From assembly GCF_009834545.1 (NCBI RefSeq), contig NZ_CP019427.1:558001-622000 (forward strand): a stretch of DNA of 64,000 nt, given 5' to 3'. Origin of the DNA: Pseudomonas sp. S04. Lineage in GTDB: Bacteria > Pseudomonadota > Gammaproteobacteria > Pseudomonadales > Pseudomonadaceae. A model generated the notes under the pieces. That model saw only the letters and a list, made by a program, of their open reading frames with translations, did no database searches and had not been told where the DNA came from. How positions within the stretch are numbered: the stretch's first letter is position 1; the number at the start of each line of letters is the position of its first letter. Below, one piece after another: positions 48,447 to 57,544 of this stretch. A program made the position numbers and the translations under genes.

Positions 48447-49336
48447 AAAGTGCCCGCTATCAGATTCTCCACGACACCCATTATCGCTACGACAGCCCGG
48501 TGTCCCTGGCCCAGCAGTTGGCCCATTTGTGGCCGCGGCCCTGTGCCTGGCAGCGCTGCACCGAGCAGCAGTTGTTGATCAGCCCATCACCGACGACCCG
48601 TCGCGATGAGCTGGACGTGTTCGGCAACCCGCTGACCCGCCTGGCATTCGAGCGACCCCACGATGAGTTGCAGGTCAATGCCCGGCTGACGGTCGAGGTG
48701 CTGGCCCGGGCATTGCCCGACTTCCAGCAGTCGCCGGCCTGGGAGGCGACCCGCAGCGCGCTGACCTACAGTGGCCAGTCAGTCGCCGACCAGGTGCTGC
48801 AGGCGTGTCGTTATCGCTTCGAGTCGCCGTATGTGCACTTGAAGAGCCCCTTCGTCGAATTCTCCGAAAGCTGTTTTGCGCCGGGGCGGCCGCTGATGCT
48901 GGGGGTACAGGCGTTGATGCAGAAGATCTTCAGCGAGTTCACCTTCGACGCCGAGGCCACGCAGGTCGCAACTCCGCTGGTGGAGGTGCTGGAGCGGCGG
49001 CGGGGGGTGTGCCAGGACTTTGCGCACCTGATGCTGGCGTGTGTGCGTTCCAGGGGATTGGCCGCGCGTTACGTCAGTGGCTATCTGCTGACGCAACCAC
49101 CTCCCGGGCAGGCGCGGCTGATCGGCGCCGATGCGTCCCATGCCTGGGTGTCGGTGTTCTGTCCGGTAGTGGGGTGGGTGGATTTTGATCCGACCAACAA
49201 TGTCCAGCCGGCGCTGGAGCACATCACCCTGGCCTGGGGCCGGGATTTTTCCGATGTGTCGCCGTTGCGTGGGGTGATTCTGGGGGGCGGCAGCCATGAC
49301 CCGGAAGTGCGGGTGACGGTCTTGCCGATGGACTAG
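48443..49336 (+). CDS. Transglutaminase family protein (cysteine peptidase-like)
   Basis: A 297-residue protein with an N-terminal beta domain (YQILHDTHYRYDSPVSLAQQ) and a transglutaminase core holding Cys190 in RRGVCQDFAHLM, His233 in ASHAWVSVF and Asp249 in DFDPTNN. Similar in plan to the N-terminal third of the first gene in the operon, but with a different Cys context. Start is GTG, overlapping the upstream stop by GTGA, so translation is coupled. No signal peptide, hence cytoplasmic. Probably trims or links the peptide handled by the ATP-grasp protein, which is inference. Confidence 0.9.
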   Translation: MKSARYQILHDTHYRYDSPVSLAQQLAHLWPRPCAWQRCTEQQLLISPSPTTRRDELDVFGNPLTRLAFERPHDELQVNARLTVEVLARALPDFQQSPAWEATRSALTYSGQSVADQVLQACRYRFESPYVHLKSPFVEFSESCFAPGRPLMLGVQALMQKIFSEFTFDAEATQVATPLVEVLERRRGVCQDFAHLMLACVRSRGLAARYVSGYLLTQPPPGQARLIGADASHAWVSVFCPVVGWVDFDPTNNVQPALEHITLAWGRDFSDVSPLRGVILGGGSHDPEVRVTVLPMD

Positions 49337-49347
49337 CGCGGTCCGCC

Positions 49348-49373
49348 GTAGGAGCTGGCTGGCCAGCTCCTAC
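49348..49373. repeat. Single REP palindrome (GAGCTGGC type)
   Basis: GTAGGAGCTGGC TG GCCAGCTCCTAC, a perfect 12-bp stem 12 bases after the transglutaminase stop. Third REP subtype in the window. It can also fold at the end of the operon mRNA and of the convergent small gene. Confidence 0.8.
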
Positions 49374-49404
49374 AGAAGATAGGCGGGACACTGTCCGGTG
49401 GGGC

Positions 49405-49596
49405 TCAGGCGTCTGGCGCCTGCTCTTTCGGTGTTTCTACAGCGTCTTCGGCAGTCACTTCGCCTTCTGCATCCTGGTTCAGTGCGCCGGCCTCTTCATC
49501 GGCAGCCGCTTTCTTGCGTTGCAACTTTTCCTCTTTCTTCTGCTCTTTGGCCAAGTCTCTTTGACGCTTGGCGAAGGAGTAATTAGGTTTAGCCAT
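49405..49596 (-). CDS. Small charged protein, conserved-looking hypothetical
   Basis: A 63-residue protein beginning MAKPNYSFAKRQRDLAKEQK, strongly basic and helical in the first half (Lys/Arg/Gln/Glu) and acidic/Ala-rich in the second. AGAGGAT lies before the ATG. The basic N-terminus resembles small nucleic-acid- or ribosome-associated proteins, but there is no motif to name. It lies alone between the transglutaminase operon (convergent) and the LOG protein gene (upstream on the same strand, 68 bp). Confidence 0.7.
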   Translation of the reverse strand: MAKPNYSFAKRQRDLAKEQKKEEKLQRKKAAADEEAGALNQDAEGEVTAEDAVETPKEQAPDA

Positions 49597-49664
49597 GGGC
49601 GATCCTCTGGGGTCGAAGGTGAGGTTGAGCGGCGCGTATTCTGCCTTTAAACCGGGACCAAGGG

Positions 49665-50252
49665 TTAATCGGGTTTTTGCCCGTCCCATTTGGGGCTGAC
49701 CACCGGCTGCCAGGCATCCAGTGCATCCAGCAGATCCTGCGGCGATTCGCTCGTTTGCAGCATGTCACGGTGCTGGCCGCGAACGAAGCCTTCACCGACG
49801 ACATGATCAAGAAATGCAGTGAGTTTGCTGTAGAAACCATTCACTTCCAGCAGACCCAGCGGTTTGCCGTGGTAGCCGAGCTGACCCCAGGTCCAGACTT
49901 CGAACAGTTCCTCGAAGGTGCCCAGGCCGCCGGGCAGGGCGATAAAGGCGTCGCTCAGTTCTGCCATGCGCGCCTTGCGGGCGTGCATGCCGTCGACCAC
50001 TTCCAGGCGAGTCAGGCCGTTGTGGCCGATTTCCTTGTTTTTCAGGCTTTCGGGAATGATTCCGATCACTTCGCCACCGGCCGCCAGTGCGGCGTCGGCA
50101 ACAATCCCCATCAAGCCGACCGCGCCACCGCCGTACACCAGCGTCAGCTTGCGCCGAGCCAGTTCCTGGCCCAGGGCAATCGCGGCCTCTCGATAGGCCG
50201 GGTCGGTACCGGTGCTGGCGCCGCAAAACACACAAACAGATGTTAAAGACAT
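49665..50252 (-). CDS. LOG family (TIGR00730) Rossmann-fold protein
   Basis: A 195-residue protein with [28 protein letters not shown] and the diagnostic [16 protein letters not shown], which with a preceding Arg/Met-containing helix ([10 protein letters not shown]) forms the active site of cytokinin riboside 5'-monophosphate phosphoribohydrolases. In bacteria these cleave the ribose phosphate from purine nucleotides. The physiological substrate is often unclear. GGAGGAAGG precedes the start. A longer frame of 15 residues upstream is rejected because it lacks a ribosome site and extends past the family start. Confidence 0.9.
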   Translation of the reverse strand: MSLTSVCVFCGASTGTDPAYREAAIALGQELARRKLTLVYGGGAVGLMGIVADAALAAGGEVIGIIPESLKNKEIGHNGLTRLEVVDGMHARKARMAELSDAFIALPGGLGTFEELFEVWTWGQLGYHGKPLGLLEVNGFYSKLTAFLDHVVGEGFVRGQHRDMLQTSESPQDLLDALDAWQPVVSPKWDGQKPD

Positions 50253-50312
50253 GCCTTCCTCCGTGATCAGTGACGAGCGCAGAGTAATGGCTGGCACCGG
50301 GTTGCTCCAAGA

Positions 50313-50402
50313 TTAATCCGCGCGGCGGGCCTCATCAAATGTGCCACTGGCACCACAGGCGTAGGCGGCGAGCAAACTGCACAACAGGCTATTGAGGGAC
50401 AT
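50313..50402 (-). CDS. Possible 29-residue small protein
   Basis: An open frame MSLNSLLCSLLAAYACGASG... ending in DEARRAD, with GGAG eight bases before the ATG. A hydrophobic first half with two cysteines and a charged tail. It lies in the gap between the LOG protein gene and azurin, on the minus strand. The good ribosome site and amino-acid composition suggest it may be translated, but there is no family match I can name. Confidence 0.4.
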   Translation of the reverse strand: MSLNSLLCSLLAAYACGASGTFDEARRAD

Positions 50403-50511
50403 GACGGACACTCCATTGGCGGCAACAATGGGCCGATCTTAGGCTGGCGCGGGCTGTCTGGCTGGTAGATTGTTTCGATGAGTGTCATAGCTCGAAAGTT
50501 GTATACAATTC

Positions 50512-50525
50512 TTGATTCAGGTCAT
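50512..50525 (+). promoter_or_regulatory. Candidate ANR/FNR box upstream of azurin
   Basis: TTGAT TCAG GTCAT resembles TTGATNNNNATCAA, with the left half exact and the right half partly matched, 71 bases before the azurin start. Azurin is known to be ANR-controlled in P. aeruginosa. This site assignment is inference. Confidence 0.35.
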
Positions 50526-50595
50526 AGGAACTTCCGGAAATTTCAGGCAGTCTTTACAAGATATGGATTTTTTAACCCTGCCTTGGAGATTCACC

Positions 50596-51042
50596 ATGTT
50601 TGCCAAACTTGTTGCGGTATCCCTGCTGACACTGGCTAGCAGCCAACTGATGGCTGCCGAATGCAAGGTCACCGTTGATTCCACTGACCAGATGTCCTTC
50701 AACACCAAGGCCATTGAAATCGACAAGAGCTGCAAAACATTCACCGTCGAGCTGACCCACTCCGGCAGCCTGCCGAAGAACGTCATGGGCCACAACCTGG
50801 TGATCAGCACTGAAGCTGACATGCAACCGATCGCCACCGATGGCCTGGCTGCCGGCATCGACAAGAACTACCTCAAGGAAGGCGATACCCGCGTGATCGC
50901 CCACACCAAGATCATCGGTGCTGGCGAGAAAGACTCCGTGACCTTTGACGTGTCGAAACTCGACGCTGCGCAAAAATACGGCTTCTTCTGCTCGTTCCCT
51001 GGCCACATCTCGATGATGAAAGGCACCATTACCCTGAAGTAA
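50596..51042 (+). CDS. azu: Azurin
   Basis: A 148-residue blue copper protein that carries electrons in the periplasm. The signal peptide [19 protein letters not shown] is cleaved to leave a 128-residue mature form beginning AECKVTVDS, the standard azurin length. Copper ligands are visible: His in MGHNLVI, and the Cys, His and Met of [14 protein letters not shown]. The disulfide cysteines are at mature position 3 and in DKSCKTF. GGAG lies nine bases before the ATG. Neighbours (LOG gene, nadE, pncB) match other pseudomonads. Confidence 0.98.
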   Translation: MFAKLVAVSLLTLASSQLMAAECKVTVDSTDQMSFNTKAIEIDKSCKTFTVELTHSGSLPKNVMGHNLVISTEADMQPIATDGLAAGIDKNYLKEGDTRVIAHTKIIGAGEKDSVTFDVSKLDAAQKYGFFCSFPGHISMMKGTITLK

Positions 51043-51057
51043 GCCTTTTAAGCCGAT

Positions 51058-51261
51058 AAAAAAGCGTCCCTCTGGCACTAATGCCGATCAGTTAAGCGAC
51101 GCCGACCATTGTGGGAGCGAGCTTGCTCGCGATGAGCTTGAAAGCGCCGCGTGTTTATCCATTCACGCGTTATCGTTCACGTCCATCGCGAGCAAGCTCG
51201 CTCCCACATAGGTGGTCGTTTCTCCTTAACTGATCAGCATTACCCGGTGGGACGCTTTTTT
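51058..51261. repeat. Nested ~204-bp palindrome: terminator arms enclosing a REPIN
   Basis: Outer arms AAAAAAGCGTCCC (51058-51070) and GGGACGCTTTTTT (51249-51261). Middle arms TAATGCCGATCAGTTAAG (51079-51096) and CTTAACTGATCAGCATTA with one mismatch. Inner arms are a 25-bp GAGCGAGC-type REP pair at 51110-51134 and 51184-51208. The outer arm with its T-run can end both the azurin and the convergent nadE transcripts. Confidence 0.85.
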
Positions 51262-51300
51262 TGTGCCTGGCGTTTGACCGCGCTACAGACCCTTGGTCAA

Positions 51301-52128
51301 TCACGGAGCAAACGGCATCACCCGCTTGTGATGGGTCTTTCTATAGGTGTCACAAATGATCCGGAATGCTTCTTCACGCACCGGCTCACCGTGCAGGAAG
51401 GCATCGATCTCGGTGTAGGTGACGCCATGGGAGGCTTCGTCCGGTTTACCCGGCGACAGGTCCTCGAGGTCGGCGGTAGGGACTTTTTCCACCAGTGACT
51501 CAGGCGCGCCGAAGTGCCGGGCGATGGCCCGTACCTGGTTTTTCACCAGGCCGCTGAGGGGCGCGAGGTCACAGGCGCCGTCACCGAACTTGGTGAAAAA
51601 ACCCATCACCGCTTCGGCGGCGTGGTCAGTGCCAATCACCAGGCCGTGGGCGGCACCGGCGATGGTGTACTGGGCGACCATGCGCATGCGCGCCTTGGTA
51701 TTGCCCAGCACGAAATCCACCGACACCGCATGTTTGCCTTCAAAGGCCGCGACCTCACTGGCCAGTGCCTTGACTGCCGGACCGATGTTGACCGTGTGGC
51801 GCTCATCGGGCGCAATGAAGTCCACCGAAGCCTGGGCTTCGTGTTCATCGAACTGGGTTTCGTACGGCAGGCGCACGGCGATGAATTTGTAGCCCGCATC
51901 ACCGCTGCGCTCGCGCAGTTCACGCATGGCGCGTTGGGCCAGCAGGCCTGCGGTCAGCGAGTCGACGCCACCACTGATGCCCAGCACCAGGCTCTTGAGC
52001 CCGGAATTGACCAGGCAGTCCTGGATGAAACCGATCCGCCGCACGATTTCCGCTTCCAGGGCAGCCTGGTCGGCGAAGGGCGGTTGGACCTTGAGCTGTT
52101 CAGCAATCTCACGCTGTACGGCTTGCAT
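51301..52128 (-). CDS. nadE: NH3-dependent NAD synthetase
   Basis: A 275-residue enzyme that amidates deamido-NAD with ammonia. The N-type ATP pyrophosphatase P-loop is [29 protein letters not shown] [15 protein letters not shown] follows, and [22 protein letters not shown] is the conserved deamido-NAD site. There is no glutaminase domain, as expected for this class. AGGAG lies before the ATG. The gene follows pncB on the same strand with 4 bp between them, so the last two steps of NAD salvage are coexpressed. Confidence 0.97.
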   Translation of the reverse strand: MQAVQREIAEQLKVQPPFADQAALEAEIVRRIGFIQDCLVNSGLKSLVLGISGGVDSLTAGLLAQRAMRELRERSGDAGYKFIAVRLPYETQFDEHEAQASVDFIAPDERHTVNIGPAVKALASEVAAFEGKHAVSVDFVLGNTKARMRMVAQYTIAGAAHGLVIGTDHAAEAVMGFFTKFGDGACDLAPLSGLVKNQVRAIARHFGAPESLVEKVPTADLEDLSPGKPDEASHGVTYTEIDAFLHGEPVREEAFRIICDTYRKTHHKRVMPFAP

Positions 52129-52132
52129 GAAT

Positions 52133-53359
52133 TCACTCCTTGCTTGAATTGCCAGATAGGGCGGCAGGTACTTGAAACACATGTCGCAAATAGGCGACGA
52201 AATTCGGATCCTTGCAGTGGGTCTTGCCAGGCTCGTCGGAAATCTTGGCGACGGGCTGGCCGTTGCAGGCGGCCATTTTAAGCACGATGCTCATGGGTTC
52301 GACACCGGGAATGTCACAGGTCAGGTTGGTTCCGATGCCAAAGCTGACATTGATCCGCCCGCGCAACGCCCGGAAGATCTCCAGCGAGCGGGGCAGCGTC
52401 AGGCTGTCGGAGAACACCAGGGTCTTGCTCATCGGCTCGATGCCGAGCTTGTGATAGTGGGCGATGGCTTTTTCCGCCCACAGGATCGGGTCCCCGGAGT
52501 CGTGGCGCAGGCCGTCGAACAGCTTGGCGAAGTACAGGTCGAAATCGTTGAGGAATGCATCGGTGGTGATGCAGTCGGTCAGGGCAATGCCGAGCAGGCC
52601 ACGGTATTCGCGGACCCAGCAATCGAGGGCGGCGCTCTGGCTGTCGATCAGCCTTGGGCCGAGTTGCTGGTGGGCCATGATCCACTCGTGGGCCATGGTG
52701 CCCAGCGGTTTCATGTCGATTTCCCGGGACAGGTGCACGTTGCTGGTGCCGACGAAGCGCCCCGGGAAGTCGTGCTTGAGCACGTTGACCACTTCTTCCT
52801 GGACCCGGTAGGAAAACCGGCGACGGGTGCCGAAATCCGCGACCTGCAACTCGGACAACTCCTCGCTGCTGGCGTTGGCACTCAGCCAGTCGAACTTGCG
52901 ATACAGCTGCTCGCGGGCTTGCTCGAGCACCACTTCGCGGTAGCGATAGCGGTTGCGCACCTCGCTGACAATCGCCAGCAACGGCACCTCGAACAAAATC
53001 ACATGCAGCCATGGCCCGCGCAGGCGGATGAACAATTCGCCCTGTTCGATGCCGGTGTGGATGTAGCGCAGATTGAAGCGGAACAGCCCGAGAAAACGCA
53101 GGAAGTCCGGCTTCATGAAGCTGATGCGCTCCAGGAAACCCAACTGGTCGGCACTCAGGCTCAACTCGGCCAGGCGCTCGATCTGAAAACGGATTTCCGC
53201 CAGGTAAGGGCGCAGGTCTTCGCTGTTGCGGCAGCGAAACTCCCATTCGACTTCAACGTTAGGGTAGTTGTGCAGCACCGCCTGCATCATGGTCAGCTTG
53301 TAGAAGTCGGTGTCGAGCAGGTTCTGCACGATGCGATCGGCAAACACACTCTCGCTCAT
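52133..53359 (-). CDS. pncB: Nicotinate phosphoribosyltransferase
   Basis: A 408-residue enzyme converting nicotinate and PRPP to NaMN in the Preiss-Handler salvage route. [20 protein letters not shown] is the N-terminal signature, [20 protein letters not shown] followed by [11 protein letters not shown] includes the phosphorylated active-site His, and KTLVFSDSL and [10 protein letters not shown] bind PRPP phosphate. The stop lies 4 bp before nadE. The start MSESVFADR fits the family and is preceded by GGAGAT. Confidence 0.96.
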   Translation of the reverse strand: MSESVFADRIVQNLLDTDFYKLTMMQAVLHNYPNVEVEWEFRCRNSEDLRPYLAEIRFQIERLAELSLSADQLGFLERISFMKPDFLRFLGLFRFNLRYIHTGIEQGELFIRLRGPWLHVILFEVPLLAIVSEVRNRYRYREVVLEQAREQLYRKFDWLSANASSEELSELQVADFGTRRRFSYRVQEEVVNVLKHDFPGRFVGTSNVHLSREIDMKPLGTMAHEWIMAHQQLGPRLIDSQSAALDCWVREYRGLLGIALTDCITTDAFLNDFDLYFAKLFDGLRHDSGDPILWAEKAIAHYHKLGIEPMSKTLVFSDSLTLPRSLEIFRALRGRINVSFGIGTNLTCDIPGVEPMSIVLKMAACNGQPVAKISDEPGKTHCKDPNFVAYLRHVFQVPAALSGNSSKE

Positions 53360-53488
53360 AACGGGGATCTCCAGGCTGGCCGCAGCCTTTAACGCAGTTT
53401 CATTGAGTGGGCGTAGTGGCGCATATCGGCAGTGGTGATTGCCAGTGATTTTTTGGACGACGCCTATCCATTGTTGGAGCGGCCCTCA

Positions 53489-54394
53489 TCAGTTGGCTGC
53501 CGGGGTATCGATCTGCTCCAGCATCCACTTCACAAAATCCCGGACCTTGGGCACCTCCGCCGAGTGTTCCGGGTAGGCCAGGTAATAGGCGTCACTGCTG
53601 GGCATTGCATGCTGCCAGGGAATGACCAGCTTGCCGTCGGCCAGTTCTTCTTCCACCAGGAAACGCGGCAACAGGGCCACGCCACAGCCGACTTGCGCGG
53701 CGCGGATGCACATGTAGAACGTCTCGAAGCGTGGCCCGTGGTAGCTGTGTTCGGTCTGGTAACCCTGGCTGTCGAACCAGTCGTGCCAGGCCTGGGGCCG
53801 CGAGGCATTTTGCAGCAACACCAGGTCGGTGAGCTGGGTCGGGTCCGTGAAGGGGTGCTCCGGCAGGCTGCCGGGCGCGCACACCGGGACCAGTTCTTCG
53901 CCGAACAGCTTCAGGCACTCAGTGCCCGGTCGAGAGCCCTGGCCGAAGTAGAACGCCAGGTCGGCACGGCCTTGCAGCAGGTCGTCGGCTTCCTGTTCGC
54001 TGCACAGGTCCAGATGAATCTGCGGATGGCGCAGGCGCCAACCCTTGAGGCGGGGCACCAGCCAGCGGGCACCAAAAGTAGGCGGGGTGGACACCCGCAA
54101 GACTTCTGTCTCGCCACCGTAGGAGCGCAGGTAGTGGGTCGACATTTCGACCTGGGTAAGGATTTTTCGGACTTCAACCAGGTACAGATCCCCAGCCGGG
54201 GTCATTTGCAGGCGTCGCCGGACCCGGCGAAACAGCAGGTGCTGCAACAGCTCTTCCAGTTGCGCCACCTGTTTGCTCACTGCGCTCTGAGTCAGGTTCA
54301 ACTCTTCGGCGGCGCGGGTGAAGCTCAGGTGGCGGGTGACCGCTTCAAAGCACTGCAGGGCAGTGATCGATGGCAAGTGGCGTTTATTCAGCAT
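53489..54394 (-). CDS. LysR-type transcriptional regulator (AmaR-like)
   Basis: A 301-residue regulator. The N-terminal winged helix-turn-helix is LQCFEAVTRHLSFTRAAEEL followed by LTQSAVSKQVAQLEELL, and a two-lobe effector domain follows from ~90. It is divergent from amaB, with 164 bp between starts, the usual LysR arrangement. In P. putida a LysR regulator (AmaR) occupies the same place beside amaB-amaA, so control of pipecolate/lysine breakdown is inferred. The chosen start has AAAGGG upstream. A longer frame runs into the amaB leader and is rejected. Confidence 0.88.
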   Translation of the reverse strand: MLNKRHLPSITALQCFEAVTRHLSFTRAAEELNLTQSAVSKQVAQLEELLQHLLFRRVRRRLQMTPAGDLYLVEVRKILTQVEMSTHYLRSYGGETEVLRVSTPPTFGARWLVPRLKGWRLRHPQIHLDLCSEQEADDLLQGRADLAFYFGQGSRPGTECLKLFGEELVPVCAPGSLPEHPFTDPTQLTDLVLLQNASRPQAWHDWFDSQGYQTEHSYHGPRFETFYMCIRAAQVGCGVALLPRFLVEEELADGKLVIPWQHAMPSSDAYYLAYPEHSAEVPKVRDFVKWMLEQIDTPAAN

Positions 54395-54558
54395 GGGTGG
54401 TCCCTTTGTTCTTGTTGCAACGCGTTGCATGAATAAACGGAATGATATCTCGCCTAATCGTCGTTTGTTGGCTCGTCTGTGTAGCGCTACAACTACAGGC
54501 CTGATCAGCCGACTTGCTGCGGCTGCGAACTTTCCGTTTTTTGCTTGAGGAGTGACCC

Positions 54559-56049
54559 ATGGTTGCCGCATTGCTTGATCGTTTGGGGGTAAACCCGGCC
54601 CTGTACCAGAATGGCAAACAGCCCGTGCATTCACCAGTCGATGGCAGCCAGATGGCCTCGGTGAACTGGGAAGGTGCCGCCGAAGTCGAGCAGCAGGTCA
54701 GTCGTGCCGAGCATGCATTCGAATTGTGGCGCAAGGTGCCAGCGCCGCGCCGCGGTGAGCTGGTGCGCCAGTTCGGTGAGGTCCTGCGTGAATACAAGGC
54801 CGACCTGGGCGAGCTGGTGTCCTGGGAAGCCGGCAAGATCACTCAGGAAGGTCTGGGTGAAGTGCAGGAAATGATCGACATCTGCGACTTCGCCGTCGGT
54901 TTGTCCCGCCAACTTTATGGCTTGACCATCGCCTCCGAGCGCCCGGGCCACCACATGCGTGAAACCTGGCATCCGCTGGGCGTGGTCGGGGTGATCAGTG
55001 CGTTCAACTTCCCGGTCGCGGTCTGGGCCTGGAACACCACGTTGGCGCTGGTGTGCGGCAACCCGGTGATCTGGAAGCCGTCGGAGAAAACCCCACTCAC
55101 CGCACTGGCCTGCCAGGCGCTGTTCGAACGAGTGCTGAAGAATTTCAGTGATGCACCGCCCTACCTCAGCCAGGTGATCATCGGCGGCCGCGATGCCGGT
55201 GAAGCGCTGGTGGACGACCCGCGTGTAGCCCTGATCAGTGCCACCGGCAGTACCCGCATGGGCCGCGAAGTGGCGCCGAAGATCGCCGCCCGTTTCGCCC
55301 GCAGCATTCTCGAACTCGGTGGCAACAACGCGATGATCCTCGGCCCAAGCGCCGACCTGGACATGGCGGTCCGGGCCATCCTGTTCAGTGCCGTCGGCAC
55401 TGCTGGCCAGCGCTGCACCACCTTGCGCCGGCTGATTGCCCACGAATCGGTCAAGGAAGAGATCGTCACCCGTCTCAAGGCCGCCTATTCCAAGGTGCGC
55501 ATTGGCCATCCGCTGGAAGGCAACCTGGTCGGGCCACTGATCGACAAACACAGTTTCGACAACATGCAGGACGCCCTGGAGCAGGCCCTGAGTGAAGGCG
55601 GCCGAGTATTCGGCGGTAAGCGCCAGCTCGAGTCGCAGTTCCCCAACGCCTACTACGTCTCGCCAGCCATCGTCGAAATGCCCGAGCAAAGCGACGTGGT
55701 GTGCAGCGAAACCTTCGCGCCGATCCTCTACGTGGTCGGCTATAACGACTTCGCCGAAGCGCTGCGCCTCAACAACGCTGTACCGCAAGGCCTGTCGTCG
55801 TGCATCTTCACCACTGACGTACGTGAAGCCGAGCAGTTCATGTCGGCGGTGGGCAGCGATTGCGGGATCGCCAACGTCAACATCGGCCCGAGCGGTGCGG
55901 AAATCGGCGGCGCGTTTGGCGGCGAGAAAGAAACCGGCGGCGGCCGCGAGTCGGGCTCCGATGCGTGGCGCGGTTACATGCGACGTCAGACCAACACCGT
56001 CAACTACTCGCTGGAACTGCCGTTGGCCCAGGGCATTACGTTTGATTAA
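54559..56049 (+). CDS. amaB: L-piperidine-6-carboxylate (alpha-aminoadipic semialdehyde) dehydrogenase
   Basis: A 496-residue aldehyde dehydrogenase of the ALDH7 type that oxidises piperideine-6-carboxylate/alpha-aminoadipate semialdehyde to alpha-aminoadipate in lysine catabolism. GVISAFNFPVAVWAWNTTLA and KPSEKTPLTALA bind NAD, ISATGSTRMGREVAPKIA is the Rossmann loop, ILELGGNNAMIL carries the general-base Glu, and GTAGQRCTTLRRLI the nucleophilic Cys. GGEKETGGGRESGSDAWRGY at the C-terminus is typical of ALDH7. GAGGAG precedes the start. An imperfect palindrome and amaA follow. Confidence 0.92.
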   Translation: MVAALLDRLGVNPALYQNGKQPVHSPVDGSQMASVNWEGAAEVEQQVSRAEHAFELWRKVPAPRRGELVRQFGEVLREYKADLGELVSWEAGKITQEGLGEVQEMIDICDFAVGLSRQLYGLTIASERPGHHMRETWHPLGVVGVISAFNFPVAVWAWNTTLALVCGNPVIWKPSEKTPLTALACQALFERVLKNFSDAPPYLSQVIIGGRDAGEALVDDPRVALISATGSTRMGREVAPKIAARFARSILELGGNNAMILGPSADLDMAVRAILFSAVGTAGQRCTTLRRLIAHESVKEEIVTRLKAAYSKVRIGHPLEGNLVGPLIDKHSFDNMQDALEQALSEGGRVFGGKRQLESQFPNAYYVSPAIVEMPEQSDVVCSETFAPILYVVGYNDFAEALRLNNAVPQGLSSCIFTTDVREAEQFMSAVGSDCGIANVNIGPSGAEIGGAFGGEKETGGGRESGSDAWRGYMRRQTNTVNYSLELPLAQGITFD

Positions 56050-56057
56050 GCAGCGGC

Positions 56058-56120
56058 CAGCTACAAGCTGCGAGCTTCAAGCAAACTGGCTTGCGGCTTG
56101 TAGCTTGCGGCTCGTAGCTG
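56058..56120. repeat. Imperfect 25-bp inverted repeat between amaB and amaA
   Basis: CAGCTACAAGCTGCGAGCTT... (56058-56082) and its reverse complement at 56096-56120 with four mismatches. It also contains short direct repeats of GCTTGYRGCT. This is a repeat type different from the GAGCGRGC REPs and is common by appearance in Pseudomonas intergenic DNA. It could form a hairpin in the amaBA mRNA. Confidence 0.75.
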
Positions 56121-56138
56121 CTCCGACAGGAGCTTGCA

Positions 56139-57422
56139 ATGCCGTTACGCGAAGAATGCTTATGGGAAAAACTGACGCCGCAACGGCCTGACCGGGCGGC
56201 GCTCAAGGGCGAGGTGCGGGCCGATGTCTGCGTGATCGGCGCCGGCTTCACCGGCTTGTCGGCGGCCGTGCATTTGCTGGAACAGGGCAAGAGCGTCTGT
56301 GTACTTGAGGCTCAGCGCTGCGGCCAGGGCGGTTCGGGGCGCAACGTCGGGCTGGTGAACGCCGGCATGTGGATTCCCCCGGACGAGATTGAAGAGGGTT
56401 TTGGCGAAGTCGTCGGCAGCCAGCTCAATCGTATGCTCGGCGCGGCCCCCGCGCTGGTGTTCAGCCTGATCGACAAGTACCGCATCGACTGCCAGTTGCG
56501 CCGTGAGGGCACGCTGCACATGGCCCACAACCGTACTGGCGAAACCGATCTGCGCAGCCGCGAAGCGCAATGGAAACGTCGCGGCGCCCCGGTCGAACTG
56601 TTGACCGGAGCGGCCTGCGAGCAAGCCACCGGGACCAGGAAAATTGCCGCCGCGCTGCTTGATCGCCGCGCTGGCACACTCAATCCAATGGCCTACACCA
56701 GTGGCCTGGCCAAGGCCGCCGCCGACCTGGGAGGCCAGTTGTTCGACCACTCAGCGGTGACCCGGCTGGAGCGCCAGGGCCAGCTGTGGGCAGTACACAC
56801 CGCCGAGGGCGCGGTTCTCGCCGAACAGGTAGTGATCGCTTCCAACGCTTACACCGAGGGTGACTGGACCGAGCTGCGGCGTAATTTTTTCCCGGGTTAC
56901 TACTACCAGGTCGCCTCGGCGCCCCTGACCGAAGAAGCCGCGCAGCAGATCCTGCCAGGCGGCCAGGGCTCCTGGGACACCCGCCAGGTCCTGAGCAGCA
57001 TTCGCCGTGACCAGGACGGTCGCCTGTTGCTCGGCAGCCTGGGCAATGGCAACCGCAAGCCCGCCTGGTTCCTCAAGGCCTGGGCCGATCGGGTGCAGCA
57101 ACACTATTTCCCCTACCTCAAACCGGTGGACTGGGAGTGCACCTGGACCGGCTGCATCGCCTTTACCCCCGATCATCTGATGCGCCTGTTCGAGCCAGCA
57201 CCCGGCCTGGTCGCCGTCACTGGCTACAACGGCCGTGGAGTGACCACCGGTACCGTGGTCGGCAAAGCCTTCGCCGACTACCTGTGCCACGGCGATCCGC
57301 AAGCCTTGCCGATTCCTTTCGCGCCCATGCAGCCAGTGCTGGGTGTGGGTTTGCGCAGTTGCCTGTACGAAACCGGGTTCTCCCTCTATCACGCGGGCCA
57401 GTGCCTGCGGATTGTCATTTAA
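56139..57422 (+). CDS. amaA: L-pipecolate oxidase, FAD-dependent
   Basis: A 427-residue FAD oxidoreductase of the DAO family. CVIGAGFTGLSAAVHLLEQG is the dinucleotide-binding motif, GGSGRNVGLVNAGMW the second FAD contact, RAGTLNPMAYTSGLAKAA and VVIASNAYTEGDW are further family motifs, and TGYNGRGVTTGTVVGKAFAD lies at the C-terminal FAD site. In P. putida the adjacent gene pair amaA-amaB degrades L-pipecolate to alpha-aminoadipate; the same pairing here supports the call. AGGAG precedes the ATG. Weak hairpins follow the stop. Confidence 0.88.
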   Translation: MPLREECLWEKLTPQRPDRAALKGEVRADVCVIGAGFTGLSAAVHLLEQGKSVCVLEAQRCGQGGSGRNVGLVNAGMWIPPDEIEEGFGEVVGSQLNRMLGAAPALVFSLIDKYRIDCQLRREGTLHMAHNRTGETDLRSREAQWKRRGAPVELLTGAACEQATGTRKIAAALLDRRAGTLNPMAYTSGLAKAAADLGGQLFDHSAVTRLERQGQLWAVHTAEGAVLAEQVVIASNAYTEGDWTELRRNFFPGYYYQVASAPLTEEAAQQILPGGQGSWDTRQVLSSIRRDQDGRLLLGSLGNGNRKPAWFLKAWADRVQQHYFPYLKPVDWECTWTGCIAFTPDHLMRLFEPAPGLVAVTGYNGRGVTTGTVVGKAFADYLCHGDPQALPIPFAPMQPVLGVGLRSCLYETGFSLYHAGQCLRIVI

Positions 57423-57478
57423 ACAAGGGAATTTGCCCTTGGGCGCGGCACTTTCGGCGGTAACGTCTAGCCTGTAAT

Positions 57479-57504
57479 GGTGCGGGTTGTAGCAGTCCCG
57501 CACC
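57479..57504 (+). other. Hairpin downstream of amaA
   Basis: GGTGCGGG ttgtagcagt CCCGCACC, a perfect 8-bp stem 57 bases after the amaA stop. A smaller one (AAGGG aatttg CCCTT) is at 57425-57440. Neither has a T-run, so termination would have to be helped by other factors. Confidence 0.5.
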
Positions 57505-57544
57505 AGCAGTGTGCAGTTCGGTGACGCGGGCTGTTACAGGTTGG

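Noticed and set aside
50292..50305. TGGCACCGGGTTGC, resembling a sigma-54 promoter upstream of azurin
   Set aside because: Only 4 bases between TGGCAC and TTGC instead of 5, and over 290 bp from the azurin start.
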